Source of the DNA: Pegea sp. RAD2-039
Lineage: Eukaryota > Chordata > Thaliacea > Salpida > Salpidae
Length of the DNA: 64,000 bases
NCBI GenBank assembly: GCA_034620365.1
Contig: JAQGEQ010000186.1
Span: 1,178,001 to 1,242,000 of the forward strand
Direction: 5' to 3'
Shown here: one piece after another, positions 1 to 11,348 of the stretch
Numbering within the stretch: position 1 is the first letter of the stretch
Layout: each line of letters begins with the position of its first letter
Notes under the pieces: generated by a model
The model's input: the letters and a program-made list of their open reading frames with translations, nothing else
Database searches by the model: none
What the model was told of the DNA's origin: nothing
Program-made: the position numbers and the translations under genes

Positions 1-1211
1 TCCTTGGTCGACTCCAAAACGTAAATCTTTTCTGAAATAAAAATAAGTGAAAATTTTACAAAGAATAGTTGAATGTCGATCAACTACATCTAACATTTGT
101 GATAAATATTTATCTAAGTAAAAATAATGCAACAAAATAGGATCTGCAGATGATGATCATCAATCTAATCATAATTATTTATTTTATATAAAATTCTATT
201 GATGGATTCGAACAAAAAGTAATCTTCTTTCTAACTGTTAGTGCCAACATTAAAATTGTAATCTACAACTACATATCTTTTATATATTCACTAGTACAAG
301 TACTTACTTGTCTTTTTCACTAACGGCAGGAAGATCGACACTAATTCCTGGCAGATTAACTCCTTTACGAGATCCCAACATTCCCCCATTTTCAATTTCA
401 CAAATACAATGGTCATCAGCAAGAGTTTTCACTTTCAATGATATCAAACCATCATCAACAAAAATCTGAATCCAACAACCCACTTTTGCTAACCGCCAAA
501 ATAGTTCATATAAATACTTACTCTGCTTCCAACTTTAACTACTTTATTCAAGTTCGAATAATCAACATAAATACAAGAAGCAGTTCCACAGTCTTTATGC
601 TTCTCATTCAGCGACAGTTTAATTTCTTCACCACGAGTTAAAGCCACTTCAGCACTGCCGCCTCCCTTCAGAAGACCTGTTCTGATCTCTGGCCCTAAGA
701 ACAACATACGTCTTTACAAATATCTTTTAACATGAATAAGTATAAACTGCACTTTGGTCTGTATATAAAGTTTAGTGCTGAAAAGAGAAAGCAAAAAAAA
801 TAAGTTTGAACCTTTGGTGTCAAGGGCAATTGCAATTGGTCGATAAAAGATTGGGTTTTCACTAAAACTTTGCTCAGCAAGACGAACGTTAGCAATTGTT
901 TGTGAATGGTACTCATGAGATCCGTGGGAAAAGTTCATTCGTGCCACATTCATACCAGCTTTGATCATATTTTTCAAAGTTTCGACTTTATTTGATGCTG
1001 GTCCTGGAAAGTGAAAATCAGCAAATATAAAATTTGCTAAAAATTATTAAGTAGACTTACCAATGGTACATACAATAGATGTAGCTCTACATAGTAATGG
1101 TTCTACATCAATATCAAGACCAGCACAGTATTCTAATGAAGTTTCTAAACTTGAGCTGAATGCACCACGATTTTGAGCTTGATAAAAAGCATCAGCGTTT
1201 GATTGACTCAT
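1..1211 (-). CDS. PKM-like: Pyruvate kinase, 5' part (five coding exons, runs off window)
   Basis: Glycolytic enzyme converting phosphoenolpyruvate and ADP to pyruvate and ATP in the cytosol. Minus-strand exons with GT-AG borders and consistent phases are 1211-1061 (ATG at 1211), 1003-812, 694-522, 465-308 and 31 to beyond base 1. They encode about 235 of the roughly 530 residues usual for the family. Recognisable blocks include VARMNFSHG near residues 70-78, whose Arg, Asn and Ser match the phosphoryl-transfer and K+ site residues of animal PK. ALDTKG at 110-115 holds the K+-binding Asp-Thr. [15 protein letters not shown] and KGVNLPG follow from the TIM barrel and B domain. Introns are 276, 56, 117 and 57 bp. 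The C-terminal half, including the allosteric domain, lies outside the window. Identity rests on strong block matches to animal PK. Confidence 0.96.
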
Positions 1212-3590
1212 GATTAGATTCTAAGTTTAAAGTAATTAACAAAATAGAAATAAACTGTAAATGAAAATTAGTTTTCAATCAAGTAACTAACATCTAAATC
1301 TATTAAGCAAGCTGAAACTTATATTCATATAAAGTCAACATTTATTGATTTGCATAGATTTATTCAAAGTGATGTTTTGTCAAAAAAATGATAAACATTT
1401 TTTATAATGATAAAACACTTGCTTCATTCAAAGATTTTTGATGAACTTTTTCATTCTATCTAGAACTATACAAGCACATAAAGTAATAAAAACCTTTCTT
1501 ATATTCTTGCTTTCTAGTTTCTGCAATCATTTTTCAAACTAATTCTGCTTTAAAAAATCTATAGAAACTTTTCCACAGGACAACAACACAATAGGATACA
1601 CAAAGCAGTTATTTATACTAATAACAATGTCACTACTTATACAAAGCAATCATTAAACATTTTTTTGAATTAAAGACAAAACTTCAAATGTTAAATAAAT
1701 AGGATAACTAAAATAATCAAATAGATAAGATAAGAAATAAGATAACCAAATAGATACTTAAAATACAGTAAAAAAGGAAGAAAAATTAATTTAGGCTTAT
1801 TTCAAAATATATTACAAACTTTTAAAACTGTTTCCAACTTTTAAAGAAAAATGAGTTCAAAATGTTCTTAAATTCATTATGGTTTTTATAAGTCCTTATG
1901 GAGATTAAATATTTAATGTGTATGTATGAATAAAATACAAAAACAAAAATATTTTTCAAACTCACATTTACAAAGTTTCAAATAAATTAAAAAGTTCTGT
2001 ATTAAACATATAGTATAAATAATATAAATAAAAAGATTAAAATAACCAAAAAAGTTTATAATCAAATATTTCAACAGTTGAAACTTGAAAACAAAACTTT
2101 TTGTTCTAGGCTCTCTAAAATGTTTTATATTTGAATAAAATTTCATTTTATAATCAAATTAAGAGCCATGTCATTGACAAACAAGTCATAAATAATATTA
2201 TTCATAAATAATAGATTAACGCCAGCCTTCTACTAATAGTAAACAAATAATTCTAGCAAAAATGTCTCAGATCAAAGAATAATTTAAAGCTAAAATTAAT
2301 TACCCGTTAATATTAATAATACTTTAATTTAGTTTATGTATTATGAGACATCTAAAAGAAAGTTTTTCAGGTTTTATGATACAAACATAAAAAATAGTCG
2401 AAACAGTGAACGTTACAAACTCATATGTAAATTCTTCGACAGTATTTGAGTAATTATATATACAAAGTAAACAAAGTCACTTCAAAGTTATTACATGCTA
2501 ACCTAAAAATTGCAGAGAGAAAGTGAAAGGTTAAACTGTGTTATAAAACCCTTTGTCGGTCATAAACGAAAAAAGGAATTTTATTTAGCATAATAATATA
2601 TTTTTAAGGATTTATTTAAAACTTTTCTTAAAGATAATTAAAAAAATTAGTTATCACAATATCTTATTTCAACTAATTTTAAATCTAATAATTGGAGAAA
2701 AAACGTTTTCAAAAAAATAATTAGTGAAAAAGACAGTATTAAATACTTAAGTATTAATATGAAGTTTAAACATACTGTAAAATTGTAGGATATAGTCAAT
2801 TAGAATCTTAAAACATAGTAAACAAAGATTATCTACTTTTTAAAATAAAAAGATTATCATTTTACTTACAGAGCTAAAATTAAACTTTTTTCGATAAATT
2901 TTTATTTATTGCAACAGACCTGTTTTATAAATTTTCAGATTTTTCGTTTAAAACCATAAAAAGTGAATATCTTAAAATATTACTCATTTTTCTTTCACTT
3001 TGAAAATAAATACTTCTTTCATTAGCTACTGTGAAAGTTTTAATTTTAAGCAGTTATTTATAAACAACAACTCTTACAACCTCTTTTAACTTGAAAAAAG
3101 AATAGTCTTAAAGTATAAACATTGCTCAGTATAATAGATATTACAGTTCCTTTTTCTATAAATGTTATTGATATTTATATCTTCATAGACCATAGAAGCG
3201 AGTTGTTAATATTTTTCAAGCTACGCCAGCGGCTCTAAACTAAAGGTTTGATCCTTAAAAACCATTTACAAGAAGTCTTTAGTGAGTATTTAGTGGATGG
3301 CAAGAAACCCTTCAACTCCCAAAGCATGCATTAGAAATTCATTTTTTAGTTTTGATAACAGTTCTCTTTTTTAGATTAAGTTTTTAATTTATCGAATGTC
3401 ACATTACAATCAAAATTTGTTAGATTTTTTTAATAATCACTTTCAATTCATAATTTTGCAGAAATATCCAAATAGGAATTGTTGTCTCACTTATTTTTAT
3501 TTTTCAAAATGAAGGGGTGAGCGTCTAAATTGCAAACCGTAGTTACAAACAGCTTAAATAAATGAGGCACACTTATATTGTAAATATATT
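1212..3590. other. Gene-free AT-rich stretch
   Basis: This stretch lies upstream of pyruvate kinase. It is dominated by A/T homopolymer runs and short open frames with no protein-like composition. It should contain the PK promoter and 5' UTR, but no core promoter element could be assigned. No repeat with another copy in the window was recognised. Confidence 0.6.
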
Positions 3591-3596
3591 TGTAAG

Positions 3597-3754
3597 AACA
3601 GCTCTACTTCTAGCTAGGGAGTACCGGGTTCGACCCCAGGTGGATACATATTGATAAAACTCCTGAGAAAAACTATAAAAAATCTCGTGAGAATGTGTGT
3701 TAGCGAGATGTGCTCTCTTTAGGCACCCTCCTTCACATTTATATATATAAAAAA
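3597..3754 (+). mobile_element. tRNA-like SINE carrying the LINE-shared 3' tail
   Basis: The left half contains GGGTTCGACCCC at about 3628, which resembles a Pol III B box in a T-arm context. A convincing A box is not seen, so the head appears truncated. The right half (about 3690-3738) is nearly identical to the 3' end of the LINE copies elsewhere in the window: GTGAGAATGTGTGTTAGCGA, then a GTGC...GCAC stem, then CCTCCTTCACATTTAT. Sharing of a tail between a SINE and its partner LINE is an established arrangement for stringent LINE machineries. The assignment is inference from this single copy. Confidence 0.6.
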
Positions 3755-3759
3755 AGCTC

Positions 3760-4800
3760 AAAGTAACATGGAAATACTAGTTACTGATTTACAATTTCTT
3801 TTAAAGGAGTCATGTTCTTTCAGTCTCAGCTTAAAGGGAGAAGAACCATGGAGTAATGAATTTATTTACCATTTTGTGATTATAAGCATGATGTAATGCT
3901 CCTTTTATTTATAATAGAAGCATATATCAGACACTGTATTGGTAATAAGTCTATTTGAGCTTAAACTAAAATTGTAGTTTTTATTAAAGCAATCTACCAT
4001 AGGAACATTTTTATAGACATGCTTTATATGATGACAAAGTGTTAAATAGTTGATATTCTTGAGTTACTAGCAAGTGTGAATTTAGTGATAGTAGTTAATA
4101 TACAAAGAATTATTAAAAACCAATATCCAGATGAAGACAATTAAGTTGATATTAACTAGCGGGCCACATTCATTCCGCCAAGATTTCTTGTCTATCATAT
4201 GCCCGATACTATGATAACAAACAGGTCACATCTTCCTACTCAGACCAGATGTCTTTATGCTTTAATGTTAACATAATTGGTCTTCTTACGCGAGTGCTTC
4301 TTTTTTATCCATCAACTTTTTCCAGTCGCAATTTTCGAGCTCACCTCACTCAATTGTCTAGATTCAACAGATATCAGATATTACTAAAAGATTGATAATT
4401 ATTCCTAGAGGCTTGTGAATTGGCTTTTAACAAATAAAGCACTTGTGCTTCAAAACTTCTGTAAGTCAGCAAACACGGAGTTAAACTAAGTAACTTCAAG
4501 CACATGAAAGCTTTTTACAGCATTCTACAAGTTCTTATAAATTGGAACCTTCCTTTGTTGATGATCTTTGGGGTAAGATTTTTATCAAGGATCACAAACC
4601 GGGATTGCACCAAGCAGAAACTCAAATCGACCCAATTAACATATTCTAAAATAATTGGATCAGAATAATAGGTCATTAAACGATAGTTAATCTTTAACAA
4701 GTCAGGATAAATTTGAAGTAGCTGACTGATGATGACTTTCTACTACCTCAGCTAGCAACTTAGTCTTGCTAGCACATATGAAATACAAACAATTTGTATA
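3760..4800. other. Intergenic, no gene seen
   Basis: This spacer lies between the SINE and the RPS24 3' end. Base composition is less AT-extreme from about 4150 to 4760, which may mark an old unrecognised repeat. No frame gives a recognisable protein. Confidence 0.4.
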
Positions 4801-4808
4801 CTGGCATA

Positions 4809-4865
4809 TTTATTTACTCTAATGAAGACGAACAATTAAAAAAGAAAACGTCTCTTCATTAGAGT
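4809..4865 (-). promoter_or_regulatory. RPS24 3' UTR hairpin followed by AATAAA
   Basis: An inverted repeat has arms ACTCTAATGAAGACG (4816-4830) and its complement with a 2-base bulge (4849-4865). The loop is about 18 bases. It begins about 30 bases after the RPS24 stop codon. On the minus strand the hairpin is followed at once by AATAAA (4814-4809), a likely polyadenylation signal. A role in 3' end formation or mRNA stability is inference. Confidence 0.5.
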
Positions 4866-4894
4866 TTAATGCTAAGCAGATAGTGGTCAATTTT

Positions 4895-6517
4895 TTACTT
4901 TTTTTCACCGATCTTTGCTTTTTCAGCTGCACGAACCTTCTTACGTCGGTTTTTACGTTCTTTTCTCTGTTTACGTGAAGGTCTTGTTTTACGTTCAGCT
5001 AGCTTGTGGCGAACTAGTCGATGAGTAGGTTCAAACTTCATGCAATATTCCTTGGTGTCATAAATCAAGGCAAATCCAGTAGTTTTGCCACCTCCAAATT
5101 GAGTTTTGAAGCCGAAAGCGATGATGAGATCTGGGGCAACTTTGTACATCTTGCCCAGTTGTTCTCGTACAGCAACTTTGCTGACTGTCGCTTTTCCTGG
5201 ATGCAATACATCGACGACCATTTGCTTCCTCTGTTAAAGTAAATATGCAGGTTAGAAAAAAACATTAGTAGTATCTTGCAGAATCTTCATGAATGATTTA
5301 CAGAACCATAATTTAAATGTTAAATAATTCGGAGTTGTTATTATATTTATCACAAGATTATATATCATTCAGTTTTCATAGAATAAGGATTGGCAGAATA
5401 AATTAAATTATAAAATCATACAAGCGTCAACTAAATAAATACTGAGAGATAAATACTAAAATGATTAAAAATAATTTACCAATTGGGTTATAATAAAAAT
5501 ATAAATTTGAATAACAGATTGCTCAAATGATAGTACAAATAATAAAGCAATTACTTAATTCTTCCACTTTCAGCAGAAGTAGGTCATTATTATTATTAAT
5601 TTTTATTAAAAACTAAAAACATTATCAAAATAATCAAATAAAATGCATAACATGCTATATTACATAACTATGAGCAGTAATTAAATAGAAATTAAAAAGA
5701 TCACTCAAAAATGTTCACCAATTACATATGTTTAGATTTATAAAATTTATTTTTATAATTTATAGGTATAAACAATCAAGGAAATTGAATAAACAATACA
5801 TTGAAAAGATAAAACACTAAAAAGTTCAATTATAAAATAATCAACTCAGCAATTCTTTACACAAAATATTATTTTAAATTAAATGTTTAAGAAAGTAAAA
5901 TTAATTTATATAAAATATTTATTAAAATTGATAACTTTATTTTACAATAAAAAGTTTATAAATAAATTGATATTTTTAAAACCATGAAAACACAATTTCA
6001 GAAAACAGAAAAACAAAAAGTTAAAAAAAAATCATATAAGCATTGAACATATATGTAACTTAACAATGACTATAATTAAAAATATTTATTAGATAACATA
6101 TTTATAATATCCTAAAGTTCAACAAAAATTATTGAAATATTTTTCCACTCCTTGCCAAAAATATGAATAATTAACAGTAAGAAGTGTTAAGAAATTGTCT
6201 AAAACTTAAAAACAATTAAAAAATACAACTAGGTTTTAATTACAATCAGCATATTTAGCTTTATATTAAAATTTTGCAGTTTTTATTCTAAATAATGTTT
6301 AAACATTTATATATATTATAAAAAAAGCTGGCACTACAAATTACTTTCTAAAATTAACTGTATGTTAATAAAAATAATAATCAAAAATTATAATAAATCT
6401 TAACATAGAAAAAAATGATATTATTTTTCTAATACTGAGTCAAAAAACTTTTTAATTTACCTGAAGCAAACGATTAGTCATAAATTTGCGAGTTCTAATA
6501 GTAACTGCCGAAGACAT
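4895..6517 (-). CDS. RPS24: 40S ribosomal protein S24 (eS24), two coding exons
   Basis: Component of the small ribosomal subunit. Exon 1 (6517-6461) encodes 19 residues ending [12 protein letters not shown]. After a 1,230-bp GT-AG intron, exon 2 (5230-4895) continues [16 protein letters not shown] and ends in a lysine-rich tail. The product is 130 aa, close to the 130-133 aa of animal eS24. The conserved [14 protein letters not shown] and [11 protein letters not shown] blocks are present. The intron is phase 0. It is long for this window and no snoRNA was recognised inside it, although only a visual scan was possible. The start is chosen because [16 protein letters not shown] aligns with the family N terminus. 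Confidence 0.98.
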
Positions 6518-7920
6518 TCTGTTGTACTACCAACCAACTTCTTTACAAAAGGATTCGATGTAGGGCTGGTTTGATAAATCTCACAAAAAACACATAGAAA
6601 CACTATATCACTAACTTTCTGAAAATACCATAATCGTTGAAAAGTTAGTTTTGCCTTAATTAACTAAGATAATATTTATTTCTTTAAATATTCTTTTAGA
6701 ATTAAGAAAAAATATAAAAATTTATTTTTTAATTAATTATTATAGTAAAATCAATTTTAATATCAAGAATTTATAGCTGCATTAGAACAATTTATTCAGC
6801 AGATCATAAGTTTTTAAAATATAAATATAAAAGTAAATTAAAATTTATACCGAAATAAATTTATTTTTTAGTATTAAACATACTACCGTTTATTACAGAT
6901 TACTTTATAGTGAAAAGCAAAGTTTAAAATATAAATAACATTATTTTACTAAAATAATTATTTTTGTATTAGAATTGTAAAGCTTGCTTGATTAGAAACA
7001 ATTTTCAATAAATGGTATATAGCTTATGACACTGAAATACAATCCTGGTTTTTATGTAATTTTCACTATTTTGAATAAATCACTAACAAGGATATTTATA
7101 AGTTTGAAAAATTAATAATGAGATAATGTGTTTGATAACATGTCTTTTGTACTATTATAAAGTCTTGTGAGTAGTTTAAAGCTAGACTTTTTTATAGAAG
7201 CTGAGGCGATTTAGTATTGCCTGACTAGCACTAGTTAGTTGCTGTAGCACTAGTTAGTTATTAGTTTTTATATACATTAAGTTTGTTAGAACCTTCCAAA
7301 AACTAAAGCATCAGATAGAAGGTTCGACGGTTAACTATATTTCTTACAAATCAGTTTACTAAAAAGCATCTATTAATTCTGTTTTAAAAGAACTTCAAAA
7401 ACATACTTATTGAAAAAGTAAAATCAACTCTTGCCCACACATAAAGGCCTTCAACCAAATTTTGAAAATTTATATTTGATTTTGGAACTTTCTATCTAAT
7501 TTAAATAGCTGAAGAATATTACTTTTAAAGAGTATTCTTAAAAATTTATTTTCTCTAAAAACTCAGCAAAAGACGAATTAAACAAAAGATTAATTACTTT
7601 ATAACTGAATCGTTTGAATAAAGTCTGTACCGAATTCACTGTAAACTCATTAAAAGCCTGCCTGGGAAATTTCCAAGGTGATCTTTAGAACAATAAATTA
7701 TTCCTGAAATATTCGTCATTTAATTCATACAACAACTAATAGAAAAAGAATCTTTACAAGTTAAGATTGTTCTTTCAATTGTTTACAATATCATAAAATA
7801 AATAAGATTTATATGCAAATAATTTAAAATAACAAATTGATCACATTAAACTGCGCATTAGTAAAATCTCTTTAATTATGAAACTAGAAATAAATCCTTA
7901 TATTGTCGAGTAATGAAATA
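6518..7920. other. Spacer between RPS24 and HDHD2-like gene
   Basis: This should hold the RPS24 promoter just above 6517 and the HDHD2 3' UTR. A pyrimidine run CCTTTT on the minus strand about 30 bases upstream of the RPS24 ATG could be a TOP-like start, but that is speculative. A short direct repeat GCACTAGTTAGTT occurs twice near 7228-7261. No gene is seen. Confidence 0.4.
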
Positions 7921-9095
7921 TTATACAACACCCAAAATGAGATCTATTGCATCCTTAATATTTTCAGCAACTTTAAACAAACTTGGATCTCTATTGATTC
8001 TTGATTCATCTAGTTTTTGGTACTTTCCGGTTTTTACCAATATTCCTTTCATCCCAGCATCTAATGCTCCAATGATATCATCTTTGAAGTCATCTCCAAT
8101 CATTACACATTCATCAGGTTGAACCCTGAAAATTAACTTAATAAAAATGAAATATGATGAAAGCAATCTTTTATGATAATCAAAACAGATAAAAATGTTA
8201 TTTTTATTCTATTAATCTGTCTTAATCAGAATTATTTAGTAAATCAAGGCAAAATTAGTACTAAATATATTTTGTTTATTAATAAAATTACTACAAAAAA
8301 TACTTTATCGACTCATATGCGCATCTAAAGAAGTTTGTTGAAGGTTTTCCTATAAGGATACTTTTAGAATTAGTTGAATATTCCAAAGCAGATACAATCG
8401 CACCAGCTGCAATAGATAACCCATTTGGAGTAGCATAATATCTAAAGTTGATAAAAACAGTGATTATCATAATAATCCTTTAGACTTTTACAAACTACTC
8501 AGTTTTTAAACTAAAATATTAGTAATAAAAACAGCTGAATTTTAACAATAAACCAGAAATAATAAAAAACTTAATAAAATCAATTAAGAAAAAAAAATTA
8601 AGTGAAATATATTGAGCTGATTATGATTTATTATGTATTTATTTTATTATTAAAAAATCACCTAGCTTTATTGATTGCAATTAACTGGGCTCCTTTCATA
8701 ATTAATTGAAAAGCTTTGTTCAAATCTTGATAAGAGAAATCTTCACTTGGTAAACCAACTACAACAGCATTAGGATCATCACAATTAATCCCTTCAAAGT
8801 CTGACTTTGCATCATTTGATAATAAAAGCAAGGGCCTTTTGTTTTCATTTATAATAAATTGTTTTGCTGCAATTAGAGAGGAAAATATATCATCTGATTT
8901 TATTTGAAATCCTATCTTTTGTAGTCTACTTTCAGTAGAAGAGGAACTTTCTTTTGAATTATTTGTGATAAATCTAATCTTAATTCCAGATTCTCGAAGT
9001 AAGCTTAAACCTTGTATTGCTCCATTGAAAGGCTTTAAATCAATATATAAGGTTCCATTCAAGTCAATAAAAACAGCTTTTATGTTTTTTAGCAT
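7921..9095 (-). CDS. HDHD2-like: HDHD2-like haloacid dehalogenase-family protein
   Basis: HAD superfamily hydrolase of the HDHD2/LHPP/PGP-like group; the physiological substrate of HDHD2 is not settled. Exons are 9095-8662, 8441-8304 and 8125-7921, all GT-AG with phase-2 junctions. They give 258 aa against about 259 in vertebrate HDHD2. Visible motifs are motif I FIDLNGTLY (residues 9-17), motif II FITNNSKES, motif III Lys in ILIGKPS, and motif IV MIGDDFKDDIIGA followed by ILVKTGKY. The second acidic residue of the usual DxD in motif I is Asn here (D11-L-N13). HDHD2 relatives carry Ser there, so loss of this Asp is a family trait rather than a local defect. The cap region with DPNAVVVGL matches HDHD2 well. 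Confidence 0.95.
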
Positions 9096-9614
9096 AGTAC
9101 TGAAAAAATAACTTTCTAATGTAATATATTTATTAGTCTTATTACATTACAAATATTTATGACTGATAATTCAATGCATTACATTTTAAATTTTAGATTA
9201 TATTACTACTATGGCTTTTAAATAGTAAAATTACAATGCTATGCAACTTGAAAAATCCTTATTTATTTATCATCATAAGTCAGATGGAAAACATTTTAAT
9301 GTAAATAATTTTTGCTATTGATTCTAATGCCAACGATAAAAATTACTTAATTAAACTGCAGTACTAAATAATAGCTAAATATGAAAAAATTAAAGTGCTG
9401 AATCAGTATCTAAGAGTTTAACTATTTTTTGTTTAGATTTTACATTTAAATTTAGGTGGTTTCCCAAATCTGAAACTACTTGCTATATTATTTCAGTTTT
9501 TTGATAATTTAAATAGGTTCATAAATGGACATTAATATATCACTTAAGTAAATCTTACAAGAAGAAAATTATTTGTGATTAATCAATATTTTATTTATGT
9601 GATTATATATATGG

Positions 9615-10285
9615 TTTTTCGTCAACGTTTTCAAACTGTACATACGCCCTATTCTTGAATACAATGTCAGTGCATGGATGCCATATCAAGTTGGTGATAT
9701 CAGAAAAATCGAATCTGTTCAGGCAACATTTACGAGATTGGTTTGCAGGAAACTTAATATCAAATACGAGAGTTATAAGCATCGTCTCAGCTTCTTCAAT
9801 CTAGATACTTTGGAAATCCGAAGAATTAAATACGACCTTATTCTGATTTTTAAAATTATTCACAACCTAATTGATCTTCAGTGTGATGACTTTTTCTCCA
9901 TTAGTCCCTCCCTCAAGTTATATCAACTTAGAAGACATAAATTACATCTTAATAAGCCCACTCCACCAGCTACGTTAACCAGATTAAGTTTTTTCTCATA
10001 CCGCACAATCAGTACATGGAACAATCTGCCATCAGAGATTGTCATGTCAAAATCACTTATGCTGTTCAAGAAAAAGCTGAATTGTTATAATATCGCCAAC
10101 ATTGCCATTTCTAAACTGTGAATTTTTCTCTTTTACAATACTATGATTCTGTGCAATTCTTCATTGTCATGTGCTTTTTCGTTTACACGTCAAATAGATC
10201 TAATTTGTGAGAATGTGTGTTAGCGAGAGGTGCTCTCTTTAGGCACCCTCCTTCACATTTATTGTAATAAATAAATAAATAAAAA
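9615..10285 (+). mobile_element. 5'-truncated CR1/L2-like LINE, 3' end of RT ORF plus 3' UTR
   Basis: The frame is open from about 9621 to the stop at 10121. It encodes the C-terminal thumb and tail of a non-LTR reverse transcriptase: LYIRPILEYNVSAWMPYQ, then IESVQATFTRLVCRKLN, then WNNLPSEIV. These blocks are typical of CR1/L2/Jockey-related RTs. The 3' UTR ends with GTGAGAATGTGTGTTAGCGA, a GGTGC...GCACC stem, TTCACATTTATTG and a short TAAATAAATAAA tail. It is the least decayed LINE copy in the window and has no internal stop in the retained ORF. Truncation at the 5' end is typical of target-primed reverse transcription. Confidence 0.88.
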
Positions 10286-10419
10286 TATATTTGAATATAT
10301 ACGATAGTATTAATTTCAGCTACCGACAAATTTCTCTCACGAGTATCTTTTTCAAATCTTTGAATCAATTTTTTTGTAATAAACTCTGACTTATTTTATT
10401 CGCAACTACCTACTTTCTG

Positions 10420-11348
10420 AAAATCAATCTGGGTTCCTTCCGCAAAGATCCTACAGTGATCATTTGTTGCCCTATCTTCATTAGTGACCCTCAGCTAATA
10501 TTCTAACTACTAATAATATTTATAAAGACATTTGCATAGCTTTGGACTCAGCTTCATATCTCATTCAAGATAAAGTTCTATAAAATTTTATTTTATATAT
10601 CCCTACTGTTGTCTCTTGGATTGAGTAATTTTTATAAGATAGACAACGACAAGTTAGCATAGATAACTGTTCTTCAAATTTTCTTGGAGTTTTCTGTGGT
10701 GTTCCCTAGATAGCATTGATATCTCTCCAATATTTATATTAATGGTATTACAGAACATTCTTCAACTTTAAATGGGTTCGGAAACTTAATGCTCGTTAAT
10801 GACGATGCAAAAATTTCAGTGCTGACTCTATTCAGCCTGCCTGGACTTTACTGACCTGGCTTCAATCTAGGTAAATGGTTACCGATGAATTTTTTTTTAC
10901 TTTTTAAAAATAAGACCTCAAACTTTATGGTAATATCATCTGAACTCTATTGAAACAACAACAACAAAACCCCATAATGTTATGCCATTAAAGACTTGGC
11001 TGTTTTCTTCTATAATGGCTTAAAATCGACTTATCATGTTAACTACTTGTTCAGAGTTTGTTCAACTACTAACGAATTGTAAAATACTTTAAAGTCAGAA
11101 AAATGGATATTGTAAAATCTCTACACCAAATAAGTTTTCCTACGCTAGAATTCACCTCTTTTTATAGAGTCATAACCTTAAAAACGATGTTCATAAGCTT
11201 GAATCAATTCAAAGCTGTTTCCCTAAGATGTAGCATAATCTCTCCTCATGTAAGGACCATTTTGTATAGGTTTAAATCTTGCAATATCGACACCTTGACT
11301 TTGACCTCGAATTACAGTTTCAAACAACTAAAGGTTTTTCTTACCTAA
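10420..11348 (+). mobile_element. Decayed non-LTR reverse transcriptase core
   Basis: The plus strand gives broken matches to the RT fingers and palm. Near 10590-10740 a WIE-x-FL block leads to SSNFLGVFCGVP, resembling the usual SGVPQGSVLGP motif. YINGITEHSS follows, and VNDDAKIS near 10794 stands where LINE RTs have FADDTKL. DLAVFFYNGLKSTYHVNYL near 11000 resembles the conserved DLGV...LKFS.H region. Several stops and frameshifts interrupt it, so it is non-functional. It is probably an older copy of the same LINE class, into which or beside which the 9615-10285 copy landed. Confidence 0.7.

Noticed and set aside
3620-3650. A tRNA gene suggested by GGGTTCGACCCC
   Set aside because: No acceptor stem, anticodon loop or A box could be assembled around it, and it is fused to the LINE-type tail. 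A SINE head is the better reading.
7228-7261. Tandem GCACTAGTTAGTT repeat as a regulatory array
   Set aside because: There are only two copies in AT-rich DNA with no gene context; chance duplication is enough to explain it.
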